Part shown: piece after piece, positions 26,846 to 35,656 of the stretch
Layout of the letters: each line of letters opens with the position of its first letter
Position numbering within the stretch: position 1 is the first letter of the stretch
Assembly: GCF_000153925.1 (NCBI RefSeq)
Contig: NZ_DS264367.1
Span: 1 to 64,000 of the forward strand
Direction of reading: 5' to 3'
DNA length: 64,000 bases
Source of the DNA: [Ruminococcus] torques ATCC 27756
GTDB taxonomy: Bacteria; Bacillota; Clostridia; Lachnospirales; Lachnospiraceae
Position numbers and translations under genes: made by a program
Notes under the pieces: generated by a model
Told to the model about the DNA's origin: nothing
The model's database searches: none
The model's input: the letters and a program-made list of their open reading frames with translations, nothing else

Positions 26846-26894
26846 TCAAGCCTATTTATAAAATTTCCATTTTACGCAGGAAAGGATTGCTATT

Positions 26895-27734
26895 ATGTAC
26901 GAAAATCTATTAAATCCAAATGAATTTTCCAGTATTTCAGGAGTTTCCAAGCAAACTTTACTTTTTTACGAAAAGAAAAATGTATTTAAACCGATATTTA
27001 AAAATGAAAAAGGATTCCGATTTTACAGTTTAGAACAACTTGATATTATAGTAACTATACAGGCCTTACAGACAATCGGCTTGTCTCTCAAAGAAATTCA
27101 GAATTATATAGAAAACAGAAACGCCGACTTGATCTATGATCTATACAGCAACAGAATGATCCCTCTGAAACAAACAGTCAATAAATACAATCGGACAATA
27201 GAGATGATGCACGTAAAACTTGATCTGATAAATAAGGCGAAGTCTGTCTTATTAGATACGATTTATCTCGAATACAGACCCGCCATCCAAATTGTTAAAA
27301 GTAAAGAAATCCCCGCAGATGCAAGCGATACACTCCAATATAAAATCTTAGGAGAACATATGGCCTACCGCAAGGAAAAAGACTACAGCTTAGGACATGC
27401 GGTCGCCGGAATCGTAGATATGAAAACAGCGCTGAATCCGAATATCAATAAAACTCAATATAAATATTACTATACAATCCTTCCGTCAGATCACGATGAA
27501 AAAGATTATGACATTATTGAAAGCGGAACTTATATCGTAATGTATCATAAAGGTCCGTATAACCAAACTTATCAAGCTTATCCTTTTATGATAGATTATG
27601 CCGGAAAGAACCATTTTGAAATCGAATCTATGATCTACGACGAAAGCTTAATAGACGAAACTACGGAGTCAGATCCCGCAAACTACATTACTCAGATATC
27701 CATTAAAATAAAAGAAGTAAAGGGGTCAGATTAA
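26895..27734 (+). CDS. MerR-family transcriptional regulator with GyrI-like effector domain
   Basis: The N-terminal MerR helix-turn-helix (FSSISGVSKQTLLFYEKKNVFKP, then GFRFYSLEQLDII) is followed by a coiled-coil dimerisation helix and a C-terminal GyrI-like domain (about residues 135-275) of the type that binds small aromatic or organic ligands in BmrR-like regulators. It is transcribed away from the Fe-dehydrogenase operon, with a 108-bp shared promoter region, and is most likely its ligand-responsive activator. It overlaps the convergent HAD gene by 9 bp. Confidence 0.9.
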   Translation: MYENLLNPNEFSSISGVSKQTLLFYEKKNVFKPIFKNEKGFRFYSLEQLDIIVTIQALQTIGLSLKEIQNYIENRNADLIYDLYSNRMIPLKQTVNKYNRTIEMMHVKLDLINKAKSVLLDTIYLEYRPAIQIVKSKEIPADASDTLQYKILGEHMAYRKEKDYSLGHAVAGIVDMKTALNPNINKTQYKYYYTILPSDHDEKDYDIIESGTYIVMYHKGPYNQTYQAYPFMIDYAGKNHFEIESMIYDESLIDETTESDPANYITQISIKIKEVKGSD

Positions 27735-28364
27735 GACCCTTTTACTTTCTTCATATGATGAAACAACATAATCCGCTTCGCTTACGTCCTGACCGTTCCC
27801 TGAACCGGTAAATGCCGCGACTTCGATCCCTGCCTGTTTCGCGGCGTGAATGCCGACAGACGAATCTTCAAACACAAGACACTCCTGCGGCACAGCGCCT
27901 AATAATCCCATCGCCTTTAAATAGCATTCCGGATCAGGCTTTCTCTCGGCACACATATCGCCGCAGACGATCACATCAAACAAGTCCGTCATCTGCATCC
28001 GATTCAGTCCCATAATAATAAGACGGGTTGCAGTAGAAGATACGAGCGCGGTTTTCACTCCGCTTTGTCTCAGCCCTTGTATCAGCGGAACAATTCCGGG
28101 AATCGGAGCAATATTTCCGTTTTCATATGTATTTCCAAGTTCTTTTCGTCTCCGTGTAAGCTGCTCTACTGTCACTTTGCGAGGCGCCCGCGACAGGAAT
28201 TCTATAAGAAGTTCCTGATCATGCGTACCGATCAACCTCTGCTTGTCTTTTTCCGTCAGCTCAACTCCGAACTCTTTCAGTGCAAGACCGAGATAATGAC
28301 TGTTGCTTTCTTCCGTATCTGCAATTACACCGTCAAAATCAAATAAAACATATTTTTTCTTCAT
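27726..28364 (-). CDS. HAD-superfamily sugar-phosphate phosphatase/phosphomutase-like
   Basis: A 212-residue haloacid dehalogenase enzyme of the beta-phosphoglucomutase branch. Motif I is DFDGVIADT (nucleophile and acid Asp), motif II is SST, motif III Lys is in ERKPDPE and motif IV is VFEDSSVGI. The small helical cap follows motif I. It probably dephosphorylates a sugar phosphate. It is the last gene of the large operon that starts at the Dcu-type transporter, and its end overlaps the convergent MerR gene by 9 bp. Confidence 0.87.
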   Translation of the reverse strand: MKKKYVLFDFDGVIADTEESNSHYLGLALKEFGVELTEKDKQRLIGTHDQELLIEFLSRAPRKVTVEQLTRRRKELGNTYENGNIAPIPGIVPLIQGLRQSGVKTALVSSTATRLIIMGLNRMQMTDLFDVIVCGDMCAERKPDPECYLKAMGLLGAVPQECLVFEDSSVGIHAAKQAGIEVAAFTGSGNGQDVSEADYVVSSYEESKRVLI

Positions 28365-28427
28365 AACCGCTCCTTTTCCGATCCCCGATTGCTTCTGATC
28401 TATTTTCCTTACTTTCCCTATGGAATA

Positions 28428-28838
28428 TCAGGCGAATAAATGACGCGCTTCTTCCTGGATTTTTTTGATTTCTTCTTCTGAAAGATCGCAAAAATCACTG
28501 TTTTCCATAGAACATCCCGAATCCTGAACATAAACCATCTTTGTATCTTTCTGTGTGATCGAATAGAACCAACATTCTTTCGGAACATTATAAACTTTTC
28601 CCTTTTCCATAAGTGTCAGTTCTGTTTCAAATTTTCCGTCCTTTCTTTCTGCCGTGATCAGAATCGCTTTTCCGTTTACAAGGATAAACTGTTCATCTGT
28701 CGTATGATGAATCTCCAGGTGTTTCAGTCCTTCGATATCATTATCCGGCTTCCAGTTTTTAATGCTTACAAGCCATTTTTCATTCGTATATACACATTTG
28801 ATTCCTTCTTCTTTGTTTTCATATACATTCGGTCTCAT
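28428..28838 (-). CDS. small cupin-like protein
   Basis: A 136-residue protein with a beta-rich core (LKHLEIHHTTDEQFILVNGKAILIT, then VYNVPKECWFYSITQKDTKMVYV) matching the two cupin motifs only loosely; the His residues of motif 1 are present as HHTTDEQF. It could be a sugar isomerase or a binding protein. It lies in the operon between a PfkB kinase and the HAD phosphatase, which supports a role in the same pathway. Confidence 0.6.
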   Translation of the reverse strand: MRPNVYENKEEGIKCVYTNEKWLVSIKNWKPDNDIEGLKHLEIHHTTDEQFILVNGKAILITAERKDGKFETELTLMEKGKVYNVPKECWFYSITQKDTKMVYVQDSGCSMENSDFCDLSEEEIKKIQEEARHLFA

Positions 28839-28966
28839 TTTTTTCCTCCGTTATTATACTATATTTTTCATTATTTTTAACTGGTTGATCTCTCTTTTAC
28901 AGTTATCTTTTTATAGCTATCCTTTTTATCTTTTCTTTTATCCTTTTGTATCTTACCTTTGGATCT

Positions 28967-29854
28967 TTACACAGTTGTCTTTCCCAAGATCGGAACTCCG
29001 TATCCGAAAGCTCCTTCTAAAGCACATACTTTCGCCGCAAATACCGCGCCTTTTCCCATTGCCGTCTGAAGTCTTTTTGCCATTTCTTCATCTGTTCCCT
29101 CAACGATCTTTCCTTCCTTTGACGTTTCAAGAAGCGAACATAAAAATGCTGAGAAATAAGAATCTCCTGCTCCCATTGTATCGATCACATCGTCGGCGTG
29201 TACTGCAGGCGCATATAAGATCTTATCATTATAAAGAACGTAAGATCCGTCTTCTCCAATCGTTCCGAGAACAACTTTCACTCCGTAAGACTGTGCTTTT
29301 CTCATTTCTTTTTCCCGCTCTTCATCTGTCAAATGCGCGCACGACATAATCGCAACTGTTACATACGGACATATTTCTTTCAAATACTCGTCTGTCCAAC
29401 GAGTAGAAAAATCATATGCAACCGGAACGCCCGTCTGATATAAAACAGGAAGTTCTTTTTCAATATAAGAATTCAGATTTGTGTAAATAAGATGAAAACC
29501 TTTGATATACTCTAAATCTTCTTTTGTAAATCCGAAATCATGCTCTTTTGCGATACCGCCTTTATTTGAACCTAAAAATACTCTGTCAGTTTCTTTCAAA
29601 GTTACAAGAGCGAATCCATTTTCACCTTCATAACGACGGCAGTGACTGTCATCAATTCCGATTTCTTTCAACGTATCCTGAACACAAGCTGCCACTTCAT
29701 CATCTCCGTATTTTCCAAGATACGCAGACTCCATATTGTTCATCTTTACATAAACACATGTATTAACGCACTGTCCGCCCGGATACATCTTTCCTCTTGA
29801 CAAATATTTATCACATACGTTATCTCCAACTGCAATAATCTTACAATGCTCCAT
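28967..29854 (-). CDS. PfkB-family sugar kinase (FrlD-like), second copy
   Basis: A ribokinase-fold kinase of about 295 residues. The N-terminal GG(Q)CVN and the C-terminal DTMGAGDSYFSAF with the catalytic Asp are the two PfkB signatures. Closest in style to fructoselysine 6-kinases. The start at 29854 follows AAAGGAA; an upstream frame extension lacks a good site. It follows a related kinase in the operon; the two differ clearly in sequence (YPGGQCVN versus YLTGNSIDFA), so they probably phosphorylate different intermediates. Confidence 0.85.
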   Translation of the reverse strand: MEHCKIIAVGDNVCDKYLSRGKMYPGGQCVNTCVYVKMNNMESAYLGKYGDDEVAACVQDTLKEIGIDDSHCRRYEGENGFALVTLKETDRVFLGSNKGGIAKEHDFGFTKEDLEYIKGFHLIYTNLNSYIEKELPVLYQTGVPVAYDFSTRWTDEYLKEICPYVTVAIMSCAHLTDEEREKEMRKAQSYGVKVVLGTIGEDGSYVLYNDKILYAPAVHADDVIDTMGAGDSYFSAFLCSLLETSKEGKIVEGTDEEMAKRLQTAMGKGAVFAAKVCALEGAFGYGVPILGKTTV

Positions 29855-29986
29855 CTTTCCGATTCCTTTCTTTTCTGACATTTTCTGCAACAGATCGCCT
29901 AATCGAAACTGTCACCGCTGAATTGTTACTCTTTTTTCATGCCGTATTTTGTTTCTTTGTTTTCCGGCATTTCACGATATCTTTCG

Positions 29987-30775
29987 CTACTTATAAGGAT
30001 TGAACTGCTGTATAATCTCTGTCGCACGTTGTCTTCCGCGCCGCATGCACTGCATGATATCTTCTCCCAAGCTGACTCCGTATGTAAAAGCCGCGATATA
30101 AGAATCACCTGCTCCTACCGTATTTACTACTTCAACTTTTTCTGCATCCAACTTATAAAACTTCCCGTTCTCATAAGCAAGGCTTCCGTATTCTCCGAGC
30201 ATGGCAACGACTGTTTTCGCCCCTTTTTCGTTCGTCTTCACCATGAAATTTCTTATATATTCGTCATCCCGATCATAAGAAAAGAATGCATAATCAAGAT
30301 ACGGAATGATCTCGTCGTTACTTTCCTGTTCCAAACGTTTAGAAAAATCATATACCCATATCTGCCCTTCCTGCCTGATCTCTTTTATATATCTGCCGAC
30401 TTTCGCCCAACGCTCCGCATAAATAATATCAAACTGTTTTACAAATTCCAGATCATCGTCCTGAAGTTCGATCTCTTCCATCGCATTTCCTTCAAAATGC
30501 AGATGCTTTTTATCCCCGTCAACAAGATCCATTTTTGCGGCGGCTGTAGGGCGGTCGGTACGCTTTAGTATCCTCAAAGGAATTTCTCTTTCTTTTAACC
30601 TCTCTTCTAAAGCGTCGGCAAACACATCATTTCCGAGAATCGTCATTTCCGTGACATCACCGCCAAGATCTTTATAATTCAATGCAAAATCAATACTGTT
30701 TCCCGTCAGATAGTACCGATCTAGTTTATAATAAACGTCAATGCAGTTATCTGCCATCGCAAGTGTCCGTTTCAT
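29987..30775 (-). CDS. PfkB-family sugar kinase (FrlD-like), first copy
   Basis: A 262-residue ribokinase-fold kinase. VNTVGAGDSYIAAF carries the anion-hole glycine and catalytic Asp. The overall length and the start ADNCIDVYYKLDRYYLTGNS resemble fructoselysine 6-kinase (FrlD), which phosphorylates C6 of an Amadori compound before cleavage by the SIS deglycase. A FrlB-like SIS gene lies at 37391-38401. It follows YjbQ by 7 bases in the operon. Confidence 0.85.
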   Translation of the reverse strand: MKRTLAMADNCIDVYYKLDRYYLTGNSIDFALNYKDLGGDVTEMTILGNDVFADALEERLKEREIPLRILKRTDRPTAAAKMDLVDGDKKHLHFEGNAMEEIELQDDDLEFVKQFDIIYAERWAKVGRYIKEIRQEGQIWVYDFSKRLEQESNDEIIPYLDYAFFSYDRDDEYIRNFMVKTNEKGAKTVVAMLGEYGSLAYENGKFYKLDAEKVEVVNTVGAGDSYIAAFTYGVSLGEDIMQCMRRGRQRATEIIQQFNPYK

Positions 30776-30782
30776 AATGATC

Positions 30783-31220
30783 TTAACCCCTTTCCCCGAC
30801 TACATAAACCATATAACGTCTGTTTTTTATCCCATCGTATTCACAAAAATAAATATCGACTGCGTGTCCGAGTTTTAATGTGCCGTCTAAAACAGGAAAT
30901 ACGCAGTGATTTCCTGTCAGAAGCGATTTCAAATGTCCGGGCGCGTTTCCTCCGATCGTTCCGTAAGTCGGAAGGTAATGATTATGATGATACGGATAAT
31001 CTTCAGGCGCGATCCGGTCAAGACATTCCATAAGATCTTTTTCTACACACGGAAGACTTTCGTTTACAGTGATCCCTGTCGTTGTATGCTCTGTAATTAC
31101 ATAGACAATTCCTTTTTCGACTCCGCTTTCTTCCACAACCTTGCGTACGTCATCTGTAATCTTGATCATCTCAAATTCTTTATCCGCACATATCGGAACT
31201 TCTTTTAGTATAAAATCCAT
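30783..31220 (-). CDS. YjbQ/UPF0047 family protein (secondary thiamine-phosphate synthase type)
   Basis: A 145-residue small beta protein with the signature ITEHTTTGITVNE and the conserved HNHYLPTYGT and GNAPGHLKSLLTG blocks, as in YjbQ (UPF0047). E. coli YjbQ has weak thiamine-phosphate synthase activity, but the real role is unknown. The ATG at 31220 is preferred to the GTG at 31229, since GGGAG lies 8 bases upstream of the ATG. Its inclusion inside a sugar-acid or Amadori operon suggests it acts on a pathway metabolite. Confidence 0.88.
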   Translation of the reverse strand: MDFILKEVPICADKEFEMIKITDDVRKVVEESGVEKGIVYVITEHTTTGITVNESLPCVEKDLMECLDRIAPEDYPYHHNHYLPTYGTIGGNAPGHLKSLLTGNHCVFPVLDGTLKLGHAVDIYFCEYDGIKNRRYMVYVVGERG

Positions 31221-31225
31221 CTCTC

Positions 31226-32083
31226 TCACTCCCTTCCAAGAAACCGCTCTGCATTTTCTGCATATATTTTTTCAAGTGTTTCTTCCGAGAAACCAAGACT
31301 GTCCAATCCTCTTTTACTTCTGACCGGGCGAATTCTCGGCGAACCCGAACCAAACATAATCTTATCCGCTATATTGTGTTCTACCCAAAGCGCTCCCATA
31401 TCTTCGGTAAATACTTTCTTGTAAATCTGATACGGTCCGTCAAAATTCATCAGCGCCGTATTTGTATAGCAATTCTCATATTTCAAAAGCAACGCCGCCG
31501 TTTCCTGAACCCACGGCCAGCCGACATGAGAAAGACAGATGTTCACTTCGGGATATTTACTTAAAACCTCCTCAAATTCAATCGGACGGCAATATTTTGC
31601 CAGAGAGTTATTTTCCATACTCAATCCTGCCTGAAAAATGATCGGCCTTTTATATTTCTTACATATATCATACAGCACAAATAATCTTTCATCACAGGGA
31701 TACATATGTAATCTTGCCGTATTGATATAAAGTCCCGCCAGATTTTGGAACTTAAACGCCTTTTCCAGTTCTTCTGCCGCCGATTCCTTTCTCGGATCTG
31801 CAGACGCAAACCCGACAAAAAACGTCGGATCACATTGTACGATCTTCTCGATCTCGTCGTTTGATATATCCGGTTCTCCCGTTTCAAACGAACAATCTGA
31901 CGGAAGCAGAAATACTTTTTCAATTCCTGCCAATGCATATTGCTTTTTCAAAAGTTCGATACTTGACGGCTTCATCAAATGATAGTTCATCTGATCGCAT
32001 CGCTTTTCAAAGCGCTCTTTATTTTCACAGATTGGTGAGAAAAGCGCCGGACGAATATGTGTGTCTATTACCATTTTTGTCAC
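31226..32083 (-). CDS. amidohydrolase-family TIM-barrel hydrolase
   Basis: A 285-residue amidohydrolase_2-type protein. It starts VIDTHIRPAL where HxH is usual (only one His is kept), and SHVGWPW plus KIMFGSGSPRI match the later metal or catalytic positions. Members hydrolyse lactones, decarboxylate acids or cleave amides. The altered HxH may mean a different metal arrangement. It stands between the FGGY kinase and YjbQ genes; its stop is 6 nt before the ATG of YjbQ. Confidence 0.78.
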   Translation of the reverse strand: MTKMVIDTHIRPALFSPICENKERFEKRCDQMNYHLMKPSSIELLKKQYALAGIEKVFLLPSDCSFETGEPDISNDEIEKIVQCDPTFFVGFASADPRKESAAEELEKAFKFQNLAGLYINTARLHMYPCDERLFVLYDICKKYKRPIIFQAGLSMENNSLAKYCRPIEFEEVLSKYPEVNICLSHVGWPWVQETAALLLKYENCYTNTALMNFDGPYQIYKKVFTEDMGALWVEHNIADKIMFGSGSPRIRPVRSKRGLDSLGFSEETLEKIYAENAERFLGRE

Positions 32084-32221
32084 TTCCTCTTATTTTTCGC
32101 TTTTATTTTTCGCTTTTATTTGCCGCATTTCTTTTATATATCTCGTTTCTTATTTCTTTTGCTTCATTTTGTTGCTTTTTATTTTTTTGCTTCAATTTGT
32201 TTTCTTCTATATTGAAATTGT

Positions 32222-33757
32222 TTAAATTCTATGCATCATATCTTTATTATTCAAATACAAGTCTCTGAACATCTTGTAATGTTCTTTGTAATATATATGG
32301 TTCTTTTCATTCGGAACAAGTATTTTCCCTTTCGGAAGAGAATCTCTAAGCTCCGTAAAATCACGAAACCTCCGATCTCCAAGCGCCGCCATTGCAGCAT
32401 CTCCGTATGCCGAACACTGATATCTTTTAGGAATACATATCTGCCTTCCGATCATATCGCATATAATCTGCATCCATGCCGCATTTTTTGTGCCGCCCCC
32501 TGCCGTAATAACGGATTTCGGCGGAAGGTTCATTTCATCAAACAAGATCATATGCTGAAGAGTCGAATATCCGACCGCTTCAAGCGCGGCTCTGTTAATC
32601 TGCTTTCTTGTATGTGTTCCTTTTAAACCGAATAGCATTCCCGATGCTTTCGCATCTTGTATCGGGCTGCGCTCTCCATAGATATAAGGAAGTATGATCA
32701 GCCCTTCCGATCCGGCTTCTACCTCTGCCGCCTCTCTTGCCATCACTGCGTATGCATTTTCACCGCCCGCTCGTTCCTTCTTCAATTCTTCCTCATAAAA
32801 CGTATCCCTCACCCATCTCGTCAGCGTTCCCGCCGCATTCGTTCCGTCTCCGATACAAAATGTTCCCGGTATCGTAAATTCCTTTCCACCTTTTAAAGAA
32901 CCGTTTCCGTTTGCCGACACATAATCATCAACATAACGATCAACACAGTAGTAATAAAACATAGACGAACCATACTGGAAAAATACAGTTCCCGATTCTA
33001 CCAATCCTACGCTGATCGCTTCTGCAGTGGAATCTCCTGTACCGACGATCACTGGCGTACCTTTTTTCAAACCACTCTCTTTTGCCGCCTCTTCCGTCAC
33101 TGTCCCTGCAATTTCAAAAGAATACGCGCACTCCGCGATCTGATCCGGCCGACAATATAAGCTACAATTTTCTTTATTTATCGTGCCGTCCCGATTATAA
33201 AGCGGACGAAACGATCCTTTTGCCAAAAACTGATCGATCACATACTTTCCGGTTAATTTTGCAGTGAGATATGAACTTCCCGTCAAAAACTTATATGTCT
33301 TTTCATACACTTCCGGCTCATGGTTTTTGAGCCACAAAATTTTCGTCGCCGTATCGCCTGTACAGATCGGATGACCGAACATTTTTTTGACGTCATCTCC
33401 ATAATATTGAGTCAACCACTTAATCTCTTCTTCCGCCCGCGAATCGATCCCGTATAATATTGCAGGACGCAGCGGATTACAGTCTTTATCTACAGGCAGG
33501 CAGTCCGTACCAAGAGCGCTCGTCCCGACACATCTGATCTCGTCAGAACGAATGTTACTCTTTTCAAGAAGAAGCCTGCATAATTTACAGAAATCTCCCC
33601 ACCAGACTTTGTCCGCATCATGTTCAAACCAACCTTCCTGCGGATGATCCATTCCATGAGTTACCGAACAATCTGCAACAGGGATCATATTTTCATCGAT
33701 CAACATTCCTCTCGACTCATATGTACCGATATCTATTCCCAGATAATATTCTTTCAC
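32222..33757 (-). CDS. FGGY-family carbohydrate kinase (xylulokinase-like)
   Basis: A 511-residue ASKHA-fold kinase. GIDIGTYESRGMLID is the N-terminal phosphate-binding loop; ILYGIDSRA, the GTGDSTAEA segment with the likely catalytic Asp, and TAGGGTKNAAWMQIICDMIG complete the FGGY pattern. It phosphorylates a sugar or sugar derivative that cannot be named. GTG at 33757 is the start, after GGAG at a good distance; the bases before it contain a partial duplication of this start region. It lies between BtpA and the amidohydrolase in the operon. Confidence 0.9.
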   Translation of the reverse strand: MKEYYLGIDIGTYESRGMLIDENMIPVADCSVTHGMDHPQEGWFEHDADKVWWGDFCKLCRLLLEKSNIRSDEIRCVGTSALGTDCLPVDKDCNPLRPAILYGIDSRAEEEIKWLTQYYGDDVKKMFGHPICTGDTATKILWLKNHEPEVYEKTYKFLTGSSYLTAKLTGKYVIDQFLAKGSFRPLYNRDGTINKENCSLYCRPDQIAECAYSFEIAGTVTEEAAKESGLKKGTPVIVGTGDSTAEAISVGLVESGTVFFQYGSSMFYYYCVDRYVDDYVSANGNGSLKGGKEFTIPGTFCIGDGTNAAGTLTRWVRDTFYEEELKKERAGGENAYAVMAREAAEVEAGSEGLIILPYIYGERSPIQDAKASGMLFGLKGTHTRKQINRAALEAVGYSTLQHMILFDEMNLPPKSVITAGGGTKNAAWMQIICDMIGRQICIPKRYQCSAYGDAAMAALGDRRFRDFTELRDSLPKGKILVPNEKNHIYYKEHYKMFRDLYLNNKDMMHRI

Positions 33758-33825
33758 TGTTTTCTCCTCAAAGACTCTTCTTTCACTGTTTTTCTTATCA
33801 AAGATTCTTCTTTATTGATTTTTCC

Positions 33826-34635
33826 TTACAATCCTTTTCTTATGTCTGCCACAATCTCCATAAATTCTCTTACACGCTCTTTATCTACCCTGCCGTTAAA
33901 TACGCCGTCTTTTTTAAATGCAGTTCCCATGCAGACGCCGTCACAGTTTCCCAGTTTCTCTCTGACATTTCCGTGATTGCATCCTGTATTACAGAATACC
34001 GGAACTTTTCTCGGCTTCGCCACTTCATGCACTCTGGATAGTATCACATCGTCCGGTTCTGCTCCTGCTGCCGCTCCCGACACACATAATCCATCTGCAA
34101 AATCGCCGAACATAATGGATTTTGCAACAACCTGAACGTCTCTTTGTACAAGATAAGCATCCGCTTCCGGGTTTACTTTAAAAAGAAGTTTCATATCTTC
34201 GATTCCGAGCGCTTTTCTGTGACGGATCGCTTCTCCGCTGTTCGAGACATATACTCCATATTCTCCCATATATGCTCCTGAAAAACAGCTTCTTCCGAAT
34301 TTTGCTCCTGTTGCAGCTCCGAGATCGATCGTTGCAATCGGGTTTTTTACGACATTAACGCCAAACGGTACGCTGATCTCGTCTTTTAATTTTCCGATGA
34401 TATACGCCATAGCCGAAACAACCGCGATATCCGCTACCGGCTGGTACGGCAAACTGAATTCGTTTGCAAAAAGGATTCCGTCAACGCCTCCGTCCTGCAG
34501 CGCCAGCAAGTCTTTCCTTGCGTGTTCTGTAACTGTTTTCATATCTCCGCAATATCCCGGATCTCCCGGAAGCGCGTCAAGATGCAGCAGCGCTATAATC
34601 GGTTTCTCTACTCCAAACATGTCTTGTGTCCACAT
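33826..34635 (-). CDS. BtpA/SgcQ-family protein
   Basis: A 269-residue TIM-barrel protein of the BtpA family: PIIALLHLDALPGDPGY near the start, GVDGILFANEFSLPY, PFGVNVVKNP and FCNTGCNHGNVREKL are conserved family blocks. SgcQ occurs in a cryptic sugar operon of E. coli; its reaction is unknown. Its position in an operon with kinases and an epimerase supports a sugar-phosphate lyase or aldolase-like role (inference). Confidence 0.88.
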   Translation of the reverse strand: MWTQDMFGVEKPIIALLHLDALPGDPGYCGDMKTVTEHARKDLLALQDGGVDGILFANEFSLPYQPVADIAVVSAMAYIIGKLKDEISVPFGVNVVKNPIATIDLGAATGAKFGRSCFSGAYMGEYGVYVSNSGEAIRHRKALGIEDMKLLFKVNPEADAYLVQRDVQVVAKSIMFGDFADGLCVSGAAAGAEPDDVILSRVHEVAKPRKVPVFCNTGCNHGNVREKLGNCDGVCMGTAFKKDGVFNGRVDKERVREFMEIVADIRKGL

Positions 34636-34707
34636 AACACTTTCCTCCGTATAATATTTGTTTCTATGTTGTATTCTCCTTTATATAACAAGATTTGTAA
34701 TTTATAA

Positions 34708-35523
34708 TTAATCAAACTCGTTCGTATTTGCTTTCATCCATGCGACAATATCATCGATCGCCTTATCAGGATCGCGATAATATCTTCTGTCGCATATTTC
34801 AAACGACACCGTTCCGTCATAACCTCTGTTTTTAATCGAATCATAATATTCTTTCATCGGGAAATCTCCGTCTCCCGGAACAGTATGACCTCTGTCGTTA
34901 AAGTGAATATGCTGAAGTTTATCTCCTAGATTATCAAAATAATCATCGATCGTTTCCTTCGCATATGTCATCTGATCCATATCAACCATTCCGACGATTG
35001 ACGGAGACTCGATCTCTTCCAGCATCTTTGCGATATCTTTGCTTGTGATAAGCACGTTTGTCGTCGTTACTTTTAACTCTTCCAAAAGTAACCTGACGTC
35101 TTTCTTTTCGCAATACTGCGCCAGTGTCCACAACGATTCTCTGCAGTATTTCCAACCCTCTTCTCTTGGCTGATCGAAGTATCCGAATCCGGTACTGATC
35201 TGCACACACGGACAGTCAAGAAACTGTGCCGTGTCGATTGCTCGCTGATAATACCGAATGCTTGACTCTCTTGTAAGATCATCCTGCGTACAGAAATTAA
35301 CCGGATACACACAGTTTTCAGGCGTCATCGCCATCACACTTAAATGATGTGCTTCAATCTCCTTTTTCAATTCGATCAATCTTAAAAGCGGATAATCGAA
35401 CAGATTAAGCTGCGGTGCCGAACAATACAAATCGATGCTGTTAAACGGTGAGCGTTCCACTTTATCAAGAAATTTTTTGATCGGATATCTTAAATAATGA
35501 TAATTCATAGGCGCGAATTTCAT
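34708..35523 (-). CDS. sugar-phosphate isomerase/epimerase, FrlC-like
   Basis: An AP-endonuclease-2-type TIM barrel of about 271 residues. MTPENCVYPVN followed by TRESSIRYYQRAID resembles FrlC (fructoselysine 3-epimerase; TPETNGYPYN in E. coli). Metal ligands are expected at Glu in LLEELKVT, Asp in MVDMDQ, His in HIHFND and Glu in SFEICDRR. The ATG at 35523 is 9 bases after GGAGG; ATG 35529 is also possible. It follows the Dcu-type transporter. Confidence 0.85.
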   Translation of the reverse strand: MKFAPMNYHYLRYPIKKFLDKVERSPFNSIDLYCSAPQLNLFDYPLLRLIELKKEIEAHHLSVMAMTPENCVYPVNFCTQDDLTRESSIRYYQRAIDTAQFLDCPCVQISTGFGYFDQPREEGWKYCRESLWTLAQYCEKKDVRLLLEELKVTTTNVLITSKDIAKMLEEIESPSIVGMVDMDQMTYAKETIDDYFDNLGDKLQHIHFNDRGHTVPGDGDFPMKEYYDSIKNRGYDGTVSFEICDRRYYRDPDKAIDDIVAWMKANTNEFD

Positions 35524-35656
35524 TGCCATATTCCTCCGTTTCAATACTTAAAATTTGAAAAGACTGCCGCCCGTTCCATACGGATACAAGGCTGCAGTCT
35601 CTTTTTGCTTTTCAGCTTTCTTTCTATATTGCCGCAGCACATTGTCTTCTGACTTC

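Noticed and set aside
28762-29349. Plus-strand open frame of 195 codons
   Set aside because: It overlaps the cupin and PfkB genes on the other strand and has no start signals or family features.
29947-29986. Small peptide gene between the two PfkB kinases
   Set aside because: A 14-codon frame exists but lacks a ribosome binding site and resembles nothing.
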